Source: Pseudomonadota bacterium
GTDB taxonomy: Bacteria > Pseudomonadota > Gammaproteobacteria > Enterobacterales > Succinivibrionaceae
Reading direction: 5' to 3'
Length of the DNA: 15,210 nucleotides
Assembly: GCA_023460615.1 (NCBI GenBank)
Contig: JAEWPL010000151.1
Coordinates: 1-15,210 of the forward strand
The position numbers and the translations under genes are program-made. Shown piece after piece: positions 7,017 through 14,251 of the stretch. Each line of letters begins with the position of its first letter. The first letter of the stretch is position 1. The notes under the pieces were generated by a model. That model was not told where the DNA came from. It saw nothing but the letters and a program-made list of their open reading frames with translations, and did not search any database.

Positions 7017-7922
7017 TTACTTATTCTTGTAATCTTCGTGTAACTTATCTAGTAGATGATCTTTTTGTTCCCATAGATCTCTAATGTACATAGTAAAGTC
7101 ATGCTTAAATTGTTTGTCTTCTAGATAATTACCTTTTGGCATTTGATCTTTAGATAAGATTTCAATATTGGCATATACATCTTTTATTCTGCCAAACATC
7201 ATGTCAATAAAAGGCTTACCATGGCTGTCTGGATAGTAGAAAGTAGTATTAAAGATATACTCCACCTCATTACCAATTTCACTTAAAGCAACTCCTAAGG
7301 ATGCCGCTTTTGGTGGTAAAAGATTGCTATATGGAGACTTTGATAGCTTTGCTTTTTGAGGTGTATATCTTGAGCCTTCCACAAAGTTAATTAAAGTTGC
7401 AGGGAATTGTACTAATCTCTTGCAAGCAGCCTTTGTTGTTTGAATATCTTTATTTCTTAATTTCGGATTCTTTAAAAGCTTATCTTTTGGATATCTGCGC
7501 AAAAAAGGCATACCTAAAGCATAGCAAGCAAGACCTGCAAAAGGAATATAGATTAGGGAGTGCTTCATAAAGAACTTAGTGGTTGGAATATTACCTTTAT
7601 ATACACAACCAATAAATAGAATATCTAGCCAGCTGATGTGATTACAAATTACGATGCAGGATTTTTTAGTAGTAGGAATGCTATCACCTGTAATATGCCA
7701 GTGGATCTTATTTGTAAGAGCAATAATGCAACGATTATTGAAGACCCAATTTTTGTATAGGTAGTAGTTAGTTTTTTCTACAATCCAAGTAACAAAGTGG
7801 AATGGAAGTAAGAACTTTATAATACCTAAGATCATCATAGGTGTGGCTATGATAATAACGTTGATAGCAATTAACAAACTGTTAATAATTAGTAGTATTG
7901 GACTCGGTAAAAAAGATAACAT
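7017..7922 (-). CDS. yihG: YihG-type membrane acyltransferase (PlsC family)
   Basis: This is a probable inner-membrane lysophosphatidic acid acyltransferase acting in phospholipid synthesis or remodelling. It has 301 residues, against about 310 for E. coli YihG. A hydrophobic N-terminus (about 8-45) should span the membrane. The catalytic box is CNHISWLD (His95, Asp100) and the substrate motif FVEGSR is at 180-185, both standard for PlsC-type enzymes. Beyond these it matches YihG specifically: MPFLRRY (138-144), the RNKDIQTTKAACKRL region and NLLPPKAASLG. E. coli YihG has been reported to have 1-acylglycerol-3-phosphate acyltransferase activity. E. coli also carries yihG close to dsbA, so the neighbourhood supports the name. 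The start codon has AAGGA 12 bp upstream and an extended -10 promoter behind it. Convergent with dsbA; divergent from ilvE. Confidence 0.9.
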   Translation of the reverse strand: MLSFLPSPILLIINSLLIAINVIIIATPMMILGIIKFLLPFHFVTWIVEKTNYYLYKNWVFNNRCIIALTNKIHWHITGDSIPTTKKSCIVICNHISWLDILFIGCVYKGNIPTTKFFMKHSLIYIPFAGLACYALGMPFLRRYPKDKLLKNPKLRNKDIQTTKAACKRLVQFPATLINFVEGSRYTPQKAKLSKSPYSNLLPPKAASLGVALSEIGNEVEYIFNTTFYYPDSHGKPFIDMMFGRIKDVYANIEILSKDQMPKGNYLEDKQFKHDFTMYIRDLWEQKDHLLDKLHEDYKNK

Positions 7923-7961
7923 CTGTATTTATGTCCTTATTAAGTACAAGAATAATGGTGT

Positions 7962-7970
7962 ATTGTAGCA
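7962..7970 (-). promoter_or_regulatory. predicted yihG extended -10 promoter
   Basis: Reading the minus strand, TGCTACAAT forms an extended -10 (TGn plus TACAAT), 40 bp before the yihG start codon. No strong -35 is needed with this element and none is seen. The transcript would begin near 7955. Confidence 0.45.
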
Positions 7971-8034
7971 AGAAAATGCCATAAAGTGATATTTTTGCAA
8001 AAATTAGAATATATTTATTACTGTGTTCCGTTTT

Positions 8035-8056
8035 TTGATATATAATCAATATCACT
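8035..8056 (+). promoter_or_regulatory. predicted ilvE promoter with overlapping inverted repeat
   Basis: TATAAT at 8041-8046 is a perfect -10; TTACTG at 8018-8023 is a poor -35 with 17 bp spacing. The -10 sits inside an inverted repeat, TTGAT-N5-ATCAA (8035-8049), also readable as TGATAT-N7-ATATCA (8036-8054). The arms match FNR half-sites, but the FNR spacer is 4 bases, so FNR control is only a possibility. A second TATAAT at 8099-8104 is an alternative start. If 8041 is used, the leader is about 104 nt. Confidence 0.45.
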
Positions 8057-8088
8057 TAGTTAAGAGTTTAATTTTTTTTATAACAGTG

Positions 8089-8137
8089 TAATTAAGCCTA
8101 TAATGGTATTTATAAACATTATTTAAAGGCTTTATTA
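8089..8137 (+). promoter_or_regulatory. imperfect hairpin in the ilvE leader, enclosing a tiny ORF
   Basis: The arm 8089-8103 pairs with 8123-8137 in 13 of 15 positions, around the GC core AAGCCT/AGGCTT. The loop contains most of a 7-codon frame (8103-8126) that would read MVFINII, four of its seven residues being Val or Ile. The hairpin ends 6 bases before the ilvE ribosome site (AGAGGA, 8143-8148). There is no T-tract, so it is not a terminator. The mini-ORF lacks a visible ribosome site and AT-rich DNA favours Ile codons, so attenuation is only a hypothesis. Confidence 0.3.
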
Positions 8138-8156
8138 CCAAAAGAGGATATTCAAA

Positions 8157-9083
8157 ATGAAGTCAGACACTACCAAGTACATTTGGTTCAACGGTAAGAT
8201 GGTTCCATGGGCAGATGCAAAGGTTCACGTAACAGCTCACGCTTTACACTATGGTTCAGCTGTGTTTGAGGGTATCCGTGCTTATGCAACTAAGAAAGGT
8301 CCACAAATTTTCCGTTTACAAGAGCACATCGACCGTTTATTTAATTCAGCAAAGATTTATCGTTTCCCTGTAGCTCAAACTAAAGAAGAAATCATGGATG
8401 CTTGTAAGAGAGTTATCTATGAAAACGATCTAGAGTTTGGTTATATCCGTCCATTGATTTTCATGGGTGAAGTAGGTCTAGGTGTTAAGTTCCAAAAGGG
8501 TGTAAATGCTGATGCTATGGTATGCGCTCTACCTTGGGGTGCTTACTTAGGTGAGGAAGGCTTAAAGAAGGGTATTAAGGTTTGCGTTTCATCATGGAGA
8601 CGTTTAGCACCTGATACTATTCCAACTGAAGCAAAGGCTGCAGGTAACTATCTATCATCAATCTTGATTGCAAATGAGTGCACTAACAATGGTTACACTG
8701 AAGCAATTGCTCTTGATGTAAATGGTTATATTTCAGAAGGTTCAGGTGAGAACGTATTCTTCGTAAAAGATGGTGTTCTATATACTTCACCTAATACATC
8801 AGGTCTATTACCAGGTATTACCCGTGATGCTGTAACTAAGGTTGCTCGTGATCTTGGCTACGAAGTTCGTCAACAACCAATCCCACGTGAGATGGTTTAC
8901 CTAGCAGACGAAATGTTCTTCACAGGTACTGCTGCTGAAATCACACCTATCGCATCTGTTGTTGGTATTGATGTTGGCTGTGGTTACAGAGGTCCTGTAA
9001 CTGAGAAGTTACAACAAGCTTTCTTCGCAATCGTTCGTGGTGAAGTTGAAGATAAGTATGGTTGGTTAACTCCAGTTAAATAA
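8157..9083 (+). CDS. ilvE: branched-chain amino acid aminotransferase IlvE
   Basis: This fold-type IV PLP enzyme performs the last step of leucine, isoleucine and valine synthesis, transferring the amino group from glutamate to the 2-oxo acids. It has 308 residues, as expected (E. coli 309). The N-terminus IWFNGKMVPW and HALHYGSAVFEGIRAY (28-43) are classic IlvE. The Schiff-base lysine is Lys160 in TEAKAAGNYLSS. The EGSGENVF stretch and FFTGTAAEITP bind the cofactor phosphate and complete the site. ATG 8157 has AGAGGA 8 bp upstream. Codon choice looks more biased than in the flanking yihG or squalene synthase-like genes, consistent with higher expression. A terminator hairpin follows, separating it from ilvD. 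ilvG and ilvM, which precede ilvE in E. coli, are absent here. Confidence 0.97.
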   Translation: MKSDTTKYIWFNGKMVPWADAKVHVTAHALHYGSAVFEGIRAYATKKGPQIFRLQEHIDRLFNSAKIYRFPVAQTKEEIMDACKRVIYENDLEFGYIRPLIFMGEVGLGVKFQKGVNADAMVCALPWGAYLGEEGLKKGIKVCVSSWRRLAPDTIPTEAKAAGNYLSSILIANECTNNGYTEAIALDVNGYISEGSGENVFFVKDGVLYTSPNTSGLLPGITRDAVTKVARDLGYEVRQQPIPREMVYLADEMFFTGTAAEITPIASVVGIDVGCGYRGPVTEKLQQAFFAIVRGEVEDKYGWLTPVK

Positions 9084-9098
9084 TAGTTAATCTCTAAT

Positions 9099-9128
9099 AA
9101 ATACCCACTCAAGGTGGGTATTTTCTTA
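9099..9128 (+). terminator. rho-independent terminator after ilvE, before ilvD
   Basis: AAATACCCAC (9099-9108) pairs with GTGGGTATTT (9114-9123), a 10-bp stem with a 5-base loop, followed by TTCTT. The stem has five G-C pairs and a fair T-tract. It should end or reduce ilvE transcription before ilvD. In the 71 bases between it and the ilvD ribosome site I see no convincing promoter, so read-through may feed ilvD and ilvA at a lower level. Confidence 0.75.
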
Positions 9129-9199
9129 CATAAAAAATTACCAACAGCGCAAAAAAAATCAAACTACCTTTGCTTTTTTCAATTAACAGGAAAGTACAA

Positions 9200-11050
9200 A
9201 TGTCAAATAACTATCGTTCAAAAGTTACCTATGAAGGAAAGATCATGGCAGGTGCTCGTGCACTATGGAAAGCCACTGGTGTAAAAGATAGCGATTTTGG
9301 TAAGCCAATTATTGCAGTTGCAAACTCCTTTACTCAGTTTGTACCAGGTCATGTACACTTACACGAAATAGGTCAATTAGTTGTACAAGAAATTGAAAAA
9401 GCAGGTGGTATTGCTAAAGAATTTAATACTATTGCAGTTGATGATGGTATTGCTATGGGTCACACTGGTATGCTTTATTCCTTACCAAGTCGTGACATCA
9501 TTGCAGACTCAGTGGAGTACATGGTAAATGCACATAAAGCTGATGCTTTAGTTTGTATTTCCAACTGCGATAAAGTAACTCCAGGTATGTTAATGGCTGC
9601 AATGCGCTTGAACATTCCTGTAATCTTTGTTTCTGGCGGTCCTATGGAAGCAGGACGCCTACAAGGCTGTGATCACAAGGTAGACCTAATTGATGCCATG
9701 ATTGTTTCAGCTGAGCCAAATGTAACAGACGAAGAAGTAAGAGCAGTTGAGTCAGCAGCTTGTCCAACTTGCGGTTCTTGCTCTGGTATGTTTACTGCAA
9801 ACTCAATGAACAGTTTAACTGAAGCATTAGGTTTATCACTTCCTGGTAATGGTTCATTAGTTGCAACTCATGCCTTTAGAAAGGAATTATTTGTAAAAGC
9901 TGCTCACCGTATTGTAGAAATGGCAAAAGCTTATTATGAGAACGGTGATAAGTCAGTATTACCTCGTTCAATTGCAACCAAAGACACCTTTGAAAATGCT
10001 ATGTCTTTAGATATTGCAATGGGCGGTTCTACAAATACTGTATTGCACTTATTAGCAGTAGCTCAAGAAGCTGGCGTTGATTTTACAATGTCTGATATCG
10101 ATAGATTATCAAGACATGTACCTCATATTTGTAAGATGTCTCCATCAACCCATCAATGGCATATGGAAGATCTTCATAATGCTGGTGGCATTATGAACAT
10201 CATGGCTCAACTAAAGAAGAAAGGGCTAATTCACGAGCAATCAAAGACTGTGCTTGGAATGACTATTGGTGAGCAAATCGATAAGTACGATTTAGAGAAG
10301 ACACAAGATCCTGACATCAAGCGTTTCTACAGTGCTTGTGCAGGTGGCAAGTACAACATCAAAGCTTTCTCTCAATCTAACACCACTGATAAATTAGATA
10401 CAGATAGAGTAAATGGTTGTATCCATGATTTAGATCATGCTTATTCAACTGATGGTGGTTTAGCTGTATTGTACGGTAATCTAGCTATCAACGGTTGTAT
10501 TGTAAAGACCGCTGGTGTTGATTCCTCAATCCTAAAATTTGTAGGTCCAGCTCGTATCTTTGAAAGCCAAGAAGCCGGTGTTGAAGGTATTTTAGGTGGT
10601 AAGGTTAAAGCTGGTGACGTTGTAATCATTCGTTACGAAGGTCCACGTGGTGGTCCTGGTATGCAAGAGATGTTATACCCAACCTCTTACATTAAGTCTG
10701 TAGGTTTAGGTAAAGAGTGTGCTCTTGTTACCGATGGTCGTTTCTCAGGTGGTTCATCAGGTCTATCTATTGGTCACGTATCACCAGAAGCTGCTAACGG
10801 CGGTAATATTGGTCTATTACAAGAGAACGATATCATTAAGATTGATATTCCTAACAGAACTATTGAAATGGCTGTAAGCGATGAAGAGTTAGCTCAAAGA
10901 CGTAAAGCTATGGAAGCAAAGGGTAAGGATGCATGGCAGCCTGTAAACCGTGATAGAGAAGTTTCCTTTGCTCTAAAAGCCTTTGGTAAATTAGCTTCAA
11001 GTGCTGACAAGGGTGGCGTAAGAGATCGTAGCAAGTTAGAAGGACTATAA
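9200..11050 (+). CDS. ilvD: dihydroxy-acid dehydratase IlvD
   Basis: This iron-sulfur enzyme dehydrates 2,3-dihydroxy-isovalerate and 2,3-dihydroxy-3-methylvalerate to the 2-oxo acids used by IlvE. I choose ATG 9200 over an upstream in-frame TTG at 9170: AGGAAAG lies 5 bp upstream, the product starts MSNNYRSKVTYEGKIMAGAR like E. coli IlvD, and the length becomes 616 residues, equal to E. coli. Cluster and metal residues are present: VDDGIAMGH (Asp81, Asp82), SNCDKVTPGM (Cys123, Lys125) and CPTCGSCSGMFTANSMN (188-204). The C-terminal VTDGRFSGGSSGLSIGH segment is intact. The family's E. coli-type enzyme holds an oxygen-sensitive [4Fe-4S] cluster. ilvA starts 1 bp after its stop, so the two are cotranscribed. 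Confidence 0.97.
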   Translation: MSNNYRSKVTYEGKIMAGARALWKATGVKDSDFGKPIIAVANSFTQFVPGHVHLHEIGQLVVQEIEKAGGIAKEFNTIAVDDGIAMGHTGMLYSLPSRDIIADSVEYMVNAHKADALVCISNCDKVTPGMLMAAMRLNIPVIFVSGGPMEAGRLQGCDHKVDLIDAMIVSAEPNVTDEEVRAVESAACPTCGSCSGMFTANSMNSLTEALGLSLPGNGSLVATHAFRKELFVKAAHRIVEMAKAYYENGDKSVLPRSIATKDTFENAMSLDIAMGGSTNTVLHLLAVAQEAGVDFTMSDIDRLSRHVPHICKMSPSTHQWHMEDLHNAGGIMNIMAQLKKKGLIHEQSKTVLGMTIGEQIDKYDLEKTQDPDIKRFYSACAGGKYNIKAFSQSNTTDKLDTDRVNGCIHDLDHAYSTDGGLAVLYGNLAINGCIVKTAGVDSSILKFVGPARIFESQEAGVEGILGGKVKAGDVVIIRYEGPRGGPGMQEMLYPTSYIKSVGLGKECALVTDGRFSGGSSGLSIGHVSPEAANGGNIGLLQENDIIKIDIPNRTIEMAVSDEELAQRRKAMEAKGKDAWQPVNRDREVSFALKAFGKLASSADKGGVRDRSKLEGL

Positions 11051-11051
11051 A

Positions 11052-12578
11052 ATGGCAGAAAAACTTTTAGATTCTCAAGGTTACCTAAAAAAGATCCTTT
11101 TAGCTAGAATCTATGATTTAGTTAAGGTTACTCCTTTACAAAAATTAGAAAATTTATCATCAAGACTTGGTGTAAACGTCCTATTAAAAAGAGAAGATTA
11201 TCAAAAGATCCACTCATTTAAGTTACGTGGCGCTTACCACAAGATTAAGAATTTAGATGAGAATCAGTTAAAGGCTGGTATTGTAACTGCATCCGCTGGT
11301 AACCATGCTCAAGGTGTAGCTTTATCCGCTAAGAAGCTCGGTATTAAAGCTGTAATCGTAATGCCAACTACTACTCCAGATCTTAAGATTGATGCTGTAA
11401 GAAATTATGGAGCTGAAGTTGTACTATATGGTGATAGTTTTAACGAATCTTACGATTATGCTCAGCAATTGTCTAAGAAGAAGGGATTAACCATGATCCC
11501 ACCTTACGACGATCAAGACGTAATTGCAGGTCAAGGTACCATTGCTCACGAGTTAATTGGTCAATGCGATAGCATTGACACTATCTTTGTGCAAATTGGT
11601 GGCGGTGGCTTAGCTGCTGGTATCGCTGTATACATCAAATCTATTTTGCCTCATATCAAGGTAGTAGGAGTTGAGTCTGAAGGCAGTGCTTGTATGAAAG
11701 CCGCTTTAAAGGCTGGTAAACCTGTTGATATTGGTTATGTATCTCACTTTGCTGATGGTGTTGCTGTAAGCAAAGCCGGTACTGAAACCTTCAGAGTATT
11801 GAGTAAATACTTAGACGATATCGTAACTTGCTCAAACGATGAAATCTGCGCTGCTATGAAAGATATCTTTGATGATACTCGTGCTATTGCAGAGCCAAGT
11901 GGTGCTTTATCTCTTGCTGGTTTAAAGAAATATGTAAGAGAAAACAACATCAAGTCAGGTAACCACATCGCAATCTTGTCTGGTGCAAATGTTAAGTTCC
12001 ATACTTTAAGAATGGTAGCTGAGCGTTGCGATGTAGGTGAGATGGCAGAAGGTATCTTATCTGTTGAGATCCCTGAAAAGAGTGGTTCTTTCTTAGATTT
12101 TACTAAGTCTATCGGTGATAGAGTGGTAACTGAGTTTAGTTATAGATACAACAATACTGATAGAGCAAGGATCTTTACTTCTGTTGAATTAACTGAAGGC
12201 AGAAAAGAGCTCAATGAGATTTGTAAGTCCTTAAAGAAAAATGGCTATCTTGTAACTGATTTGACAGATGATGCTTTAGCAAAAGATCATTTACGTTACA
12301 TGGTAGGTGGACATCCAACCACTAAGCTAAATGAGAGATTATTCTTATTTGAGTTCCCTGCAACTGCTAATGCTTTAATTAAATTCCTAGAAACTTTAGG
12401 CAATGCTTACAACATTACCTTATTCCACTTTAGAATCACAGGCTTAGAGTTCTGCTCTGTACTATGTGGTCTAGATGTAACTGGTAAGGAAGATAAAGTT
12501 AACGACTTTGTTAAGGCAATTGGTTACCCTGTAGAGGAAGTAACCTCAAATACTGCTTATCAGCAATTAGTTAAGTAA
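11052..12578 (+). CDS. ilvA: biosynthetic threonine ammonia-lyase (deaminase) IlvA
   Basis: This PLP enzyme deaminates threonine to 2-oxobutanoate, the first committed step to isoleucine. It has 508 residues (E. coli 514) and so is the long, regulated form. The catalytic domain spans about 1-330: the PLP lysine is Lys57 in HSFKLRGAY, TASAGNHAQGV and the glycine loop GGGGLAAG bind cofactor and substrate, and EPSGALSLAG follows. Residues about 335-505 form two ACT-like regulatory units that in E. coli bind isoleucine and valine. Part of the second unit (458-471, FHFRITGLEFCSVL) differs from the usual FHYR-x-HG-x-x-YGRVL pattern. The start is 1 bp after ilvD's stop; its own stop overlaps the next gene in TAATG. 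Confidence 0.96.
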   Translation: MAEKLLDSQGYLKKILLARIYDLVKVTPLQKLENLSSRLGVNVLLKREDYQKIHSFKLRGAYHKIKNLDENQLKAGIVTASAGNHAQGVALSAKKLGIKAVIVMPTTTPDLKIDAVRNYGAEVVLYGDSFNESYDYAQQLSKKKGLTMIPPYDDQDVIAGQGTIAHELIGQCDSIDTIFVQIGGGGLAAGIAVYIKSILPHIKVVGVESEGSACMKAALKAGKPVDIGYVSHFADGVAVSKAGTETFRVLSKYLDDIVTCSNDEICAAMKDIFDDTRAIAEPSGALSLAGLKKYVRENNIKSGNHIAILSGANVKFHTLRMVAERCDVGEMAEGILSVEIPEKSGSFLDFTKSIGDRVVTEFSYRYNNTDRARIFTSVELTEGRKELNEICKSLKKNGYLVTDLTDDALAKDHLRYMVGGHPTTKLNERLFLFEFPATANALIKFLETLGNAYNITLFHFRITGLEFCSVLCGLDVTGKEDKVNDFVKAIGYPVEEVTSNTAYQQLVK

Positions 12579-13015
12579 TGAAAAAAGTTCTCTTAACTTC
12601 ACTTGTCTGTCTATCATTAAGTGCTTATGCACTTGATGATAGCTCGTATTCAGAATTTGTAACGGATAAATCTGTAAGTTATGAAAGCGAAGACGGCACA
12701 GCTAGAGCTGAATTAACCTTACTAGATCCTATTGCTAATATCCCAACAACTAAGAAATTTGCTGAATATGTAATGGATTCTTATCAAGGTTGGGACTTAA
12801 AGCCACTTGTAGATGTAAGGGGATTTTCCTTTAAGTTCGTGGATAATGGACCTTGCGCTGGATTAGTTACTTATTTTGATGGCAGATCTTACTTACTGTT
12901 TAAAAGTTGTGGGATCACCAATGAAACTGAACTTAAAAACTTATTTGAAAGAGCAAATAAGAAATTAAAGTTAACGGAGAACTTAAAAGTTCAGTCAAAA
13001 CCAAATCTTTACTAA
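12578..13015 (+). CDS. small exported protein of unknown function, coupled to ilvA
   Basis: I do not recognise this 145-residue protein. It begins with a clear signal peptide: Lys2-Lys3, hydrophobic 4-16, and a cleavage site after Ala-Tyr-Ala at residue 18. There is no lipobox and no later membrane segment, so the mature product of about 127 residues should be periplasmic or secreted. Two cysteines remain (Cys93 in NGPCAGL, Cys111 in KSCGIT) and could form a disulfide. The middle (70-112) looks like alternating beta strands with aromatic residues, and the C-terminus is Lys-rich and probably helical. Its ATG shares a base with the ilvA stop (TAATG) and no ribosome site is obvious, suggesting translational coupling. 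A strong terminator follows, so it ends the ilvD-ilvA transcript. A link to amino acid synthesis is not evident from its sequence. Confidence 0.8.
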   Translation: MKKVLLTSLVCLSLSAYALDDSSYSEFVTDKSVSYESEDGTARAELTLLDPIANIPTTKKFAEYVMDSYQGWDLKPLVDVRGFSFKFVDNGPCAGLVTYFDGRSYLLFKSCGITNETELKNLFERANKKLKLTENLKVQSKPNLY

Positions 13016-13019
13016 CAAA

Positions 13020-13042
13020 AAAGCGTGCTCAAAGCACGCTTT
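13020..13042. terminator. bidirectional terminator between the ilv block and hemY
   Basis: AAAGCGTGC (13020-13028) pairs perfectly with GCACGCTTT (13034-13042) around TCAAA. On the minus strand the stem leads into six T residues, a strong terminator for hemXY. On the plus strand the tail is TTTCTAC, weaker. It begins five bases after the stop of the small exported protein gene and ends six bases before the last hemY codon. Confidence 0.9.
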
Positions 13043-13048
13043 CTACTA

Positions 13049-14251
13049 TCAATTCTTTAAGCTTAACGCCTTAATGTCATTGTACAAAGCATTAGCCTTT
13101 GAATAGTATTCTGTAGCCTCAGCATATTGCTGTAAGGTAGTTAAAATCACACCTATTCTCAAACATACTTGAGGATCTATCTCAATGGATAGGGCTTGCT
13201 TGTAGTCAGCTAAAGCATCTTGAAGAAGTCCAGACTTGTACTCTAAGTTTGCCATTGCCTTAAGTAAAGGTAGGTTTACTTGGGTAGTGATAATATTTTT
13301 ATTAGCGTATTTTTTTAGGGCAATAAGAACATCAGGAATTGCAATTTCCCAATTGGAAATAGAATTTAAGAAGGCAGGATCTAAATTGTCCTTTAACAGA
13401 TCTAAAGAAAGCTCACGAGCGCGATTTACATTACCAAATTTTAAGAACTCAAAAATAAATGCACCTAAGATCTTAGTCTGTTTTCTGTCAGCTTTTGATA
13501 GTTTCTTAAATACTTGCTCAACGTCATCTACAGATTTTGCTTCACGCAACTTGTTTTCCACGTAAGCTAGGAAGTACTTTTGATTTTGCTCTGGGGTTAC
13601 GACACCAAATTTTAGTAATTCTTTTGAAATGGAAACTACTTTTTCATAGTCGTGATTCATTAAATAGCAATCTAGATATAGCTTATAGACACTTTTGTTT
13701 TTAATTGATCCATTTGTGCCATCTAGGTATTCTAGAGCAACTTTTGAGTTACCTATATTGTAATTAAGCCTTGCACGGATAACATCAGCTGCAAGCTTTG
13801 CCTGTTTGCTTCTAGATTGAGCTTCATCTAAAGCTTGTCTAGTGTAGTCATAAAGTCCGATGTTAAAAGCCGATTGAGCTGCAATTAACAAGGATCTCTC
13901 AGACATGTTTTTAAGGTTGCTCGTATGCTTTAATAAGCCTAAAGCTACTTCATATTCGCCTTGCTCAAAGTTGATGATAGCTTGATCTTCTAGAGTAAGT
14001 TTCTTCTTTTTAGCGCGAATTTTAAAAGCATTGATTGTGCCTTTTGGCATAGCAATTATTTTTCTGCTAACAGAGCAAATTAAAGTAATTACAATGACGC
14101 TACATACATAGAGCACGATAGCAGTTGTAAGTGATAACTCGATAATAGTCGAGTTAGTGGCAATGTGTACAAAACCTTGAGAGTCTGCAAGCATTGGTCC
14201 TAAAATGATGGCAAGACAAATGCTAAATACAAATAACAGTAGCTTAATCAT
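13049..14251 (-). CDS. hemY: HemY, TPR-containing inner-membrane protein of the hem operon
   Basis: This is the gammaproteobacterial HemY, a membrane-anchored tetratricopeptide protein of unclear role linked to haem synthesis; it is not the unrelated Bacillus protoporphyrinogen oxidase also called HemY. I prefer ATG 14251, giving 400 residues (E. coli 398) and the start MIKLLLFVFS like E. coli MLKVLLLFVLL. The upstream ATG at 14263 would sit directly on the ribosome site AAGAAGGA, whereas 14251 lies 11 bp from it. Two N-terminal membrane helices (about 2-20 and 37-60) flank the conserved LGPMLADSQGFVHI loop. Helical TPR-like repeats fill about 85-395, the clearest being near the C-terminus (SGLLQDALADYKQALSI). 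It overlaps the hemX stop by 8 bp, so translation is probably coupled. Confidence 0.93.
   Translation of the reverse strand: MIKLLLFVFSICLAIILGPMLADSQGFVHIATNSTIIELSLTTAIVLYVCSVIVITLICSVSRKIIAMPKGTINAFKIRAKKKKLTLEDQAIINFEQGEYEVALGLLKHTSNLKNMSERSLLIAAQSAFNIGLYDYTRQALDEAQSRSKQAKLAADVIRARLNYNIGNSKVALEYLDGTNGSIKNKSVYKLYLDCYLMNHDYEKVVSISKELLKFGVVTPEQNQKYFLAYVENKLREAKSVDDVEQVFKKLSKADRKQTKILGAFIFEFLKFGNVNRARELSLDLLKDNLDPAFLNSISNWEIAIPDVLIALKKYANKNIITTQVNLPLLKAMANLEYKSGLLQDALADYKQALSIEIDPQVCLRIGVILTTLQQYAEATEYYSKANALYNDIKALSLKN

Noticed and set aside
8099..8104. Second TATAAT upstream of ilvE as the main promoter
   Set aside because: It has no acceptable -35 or extended -10 and lies inside the hairpin arm; kept only as an alternative.
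9170..9199. TTG at 9170 as the ilvD start
   Set aside because: It would add ten residues absent from the family, has no ribosome site, and ATG 9200 has AGGAAAG at proper spacing and gives the standard length.
13236..13565. Plus-strand frame of 109 codons within hemY
   Set aside because: Antisense to well-matched HemY sequence, with no ribosome site.
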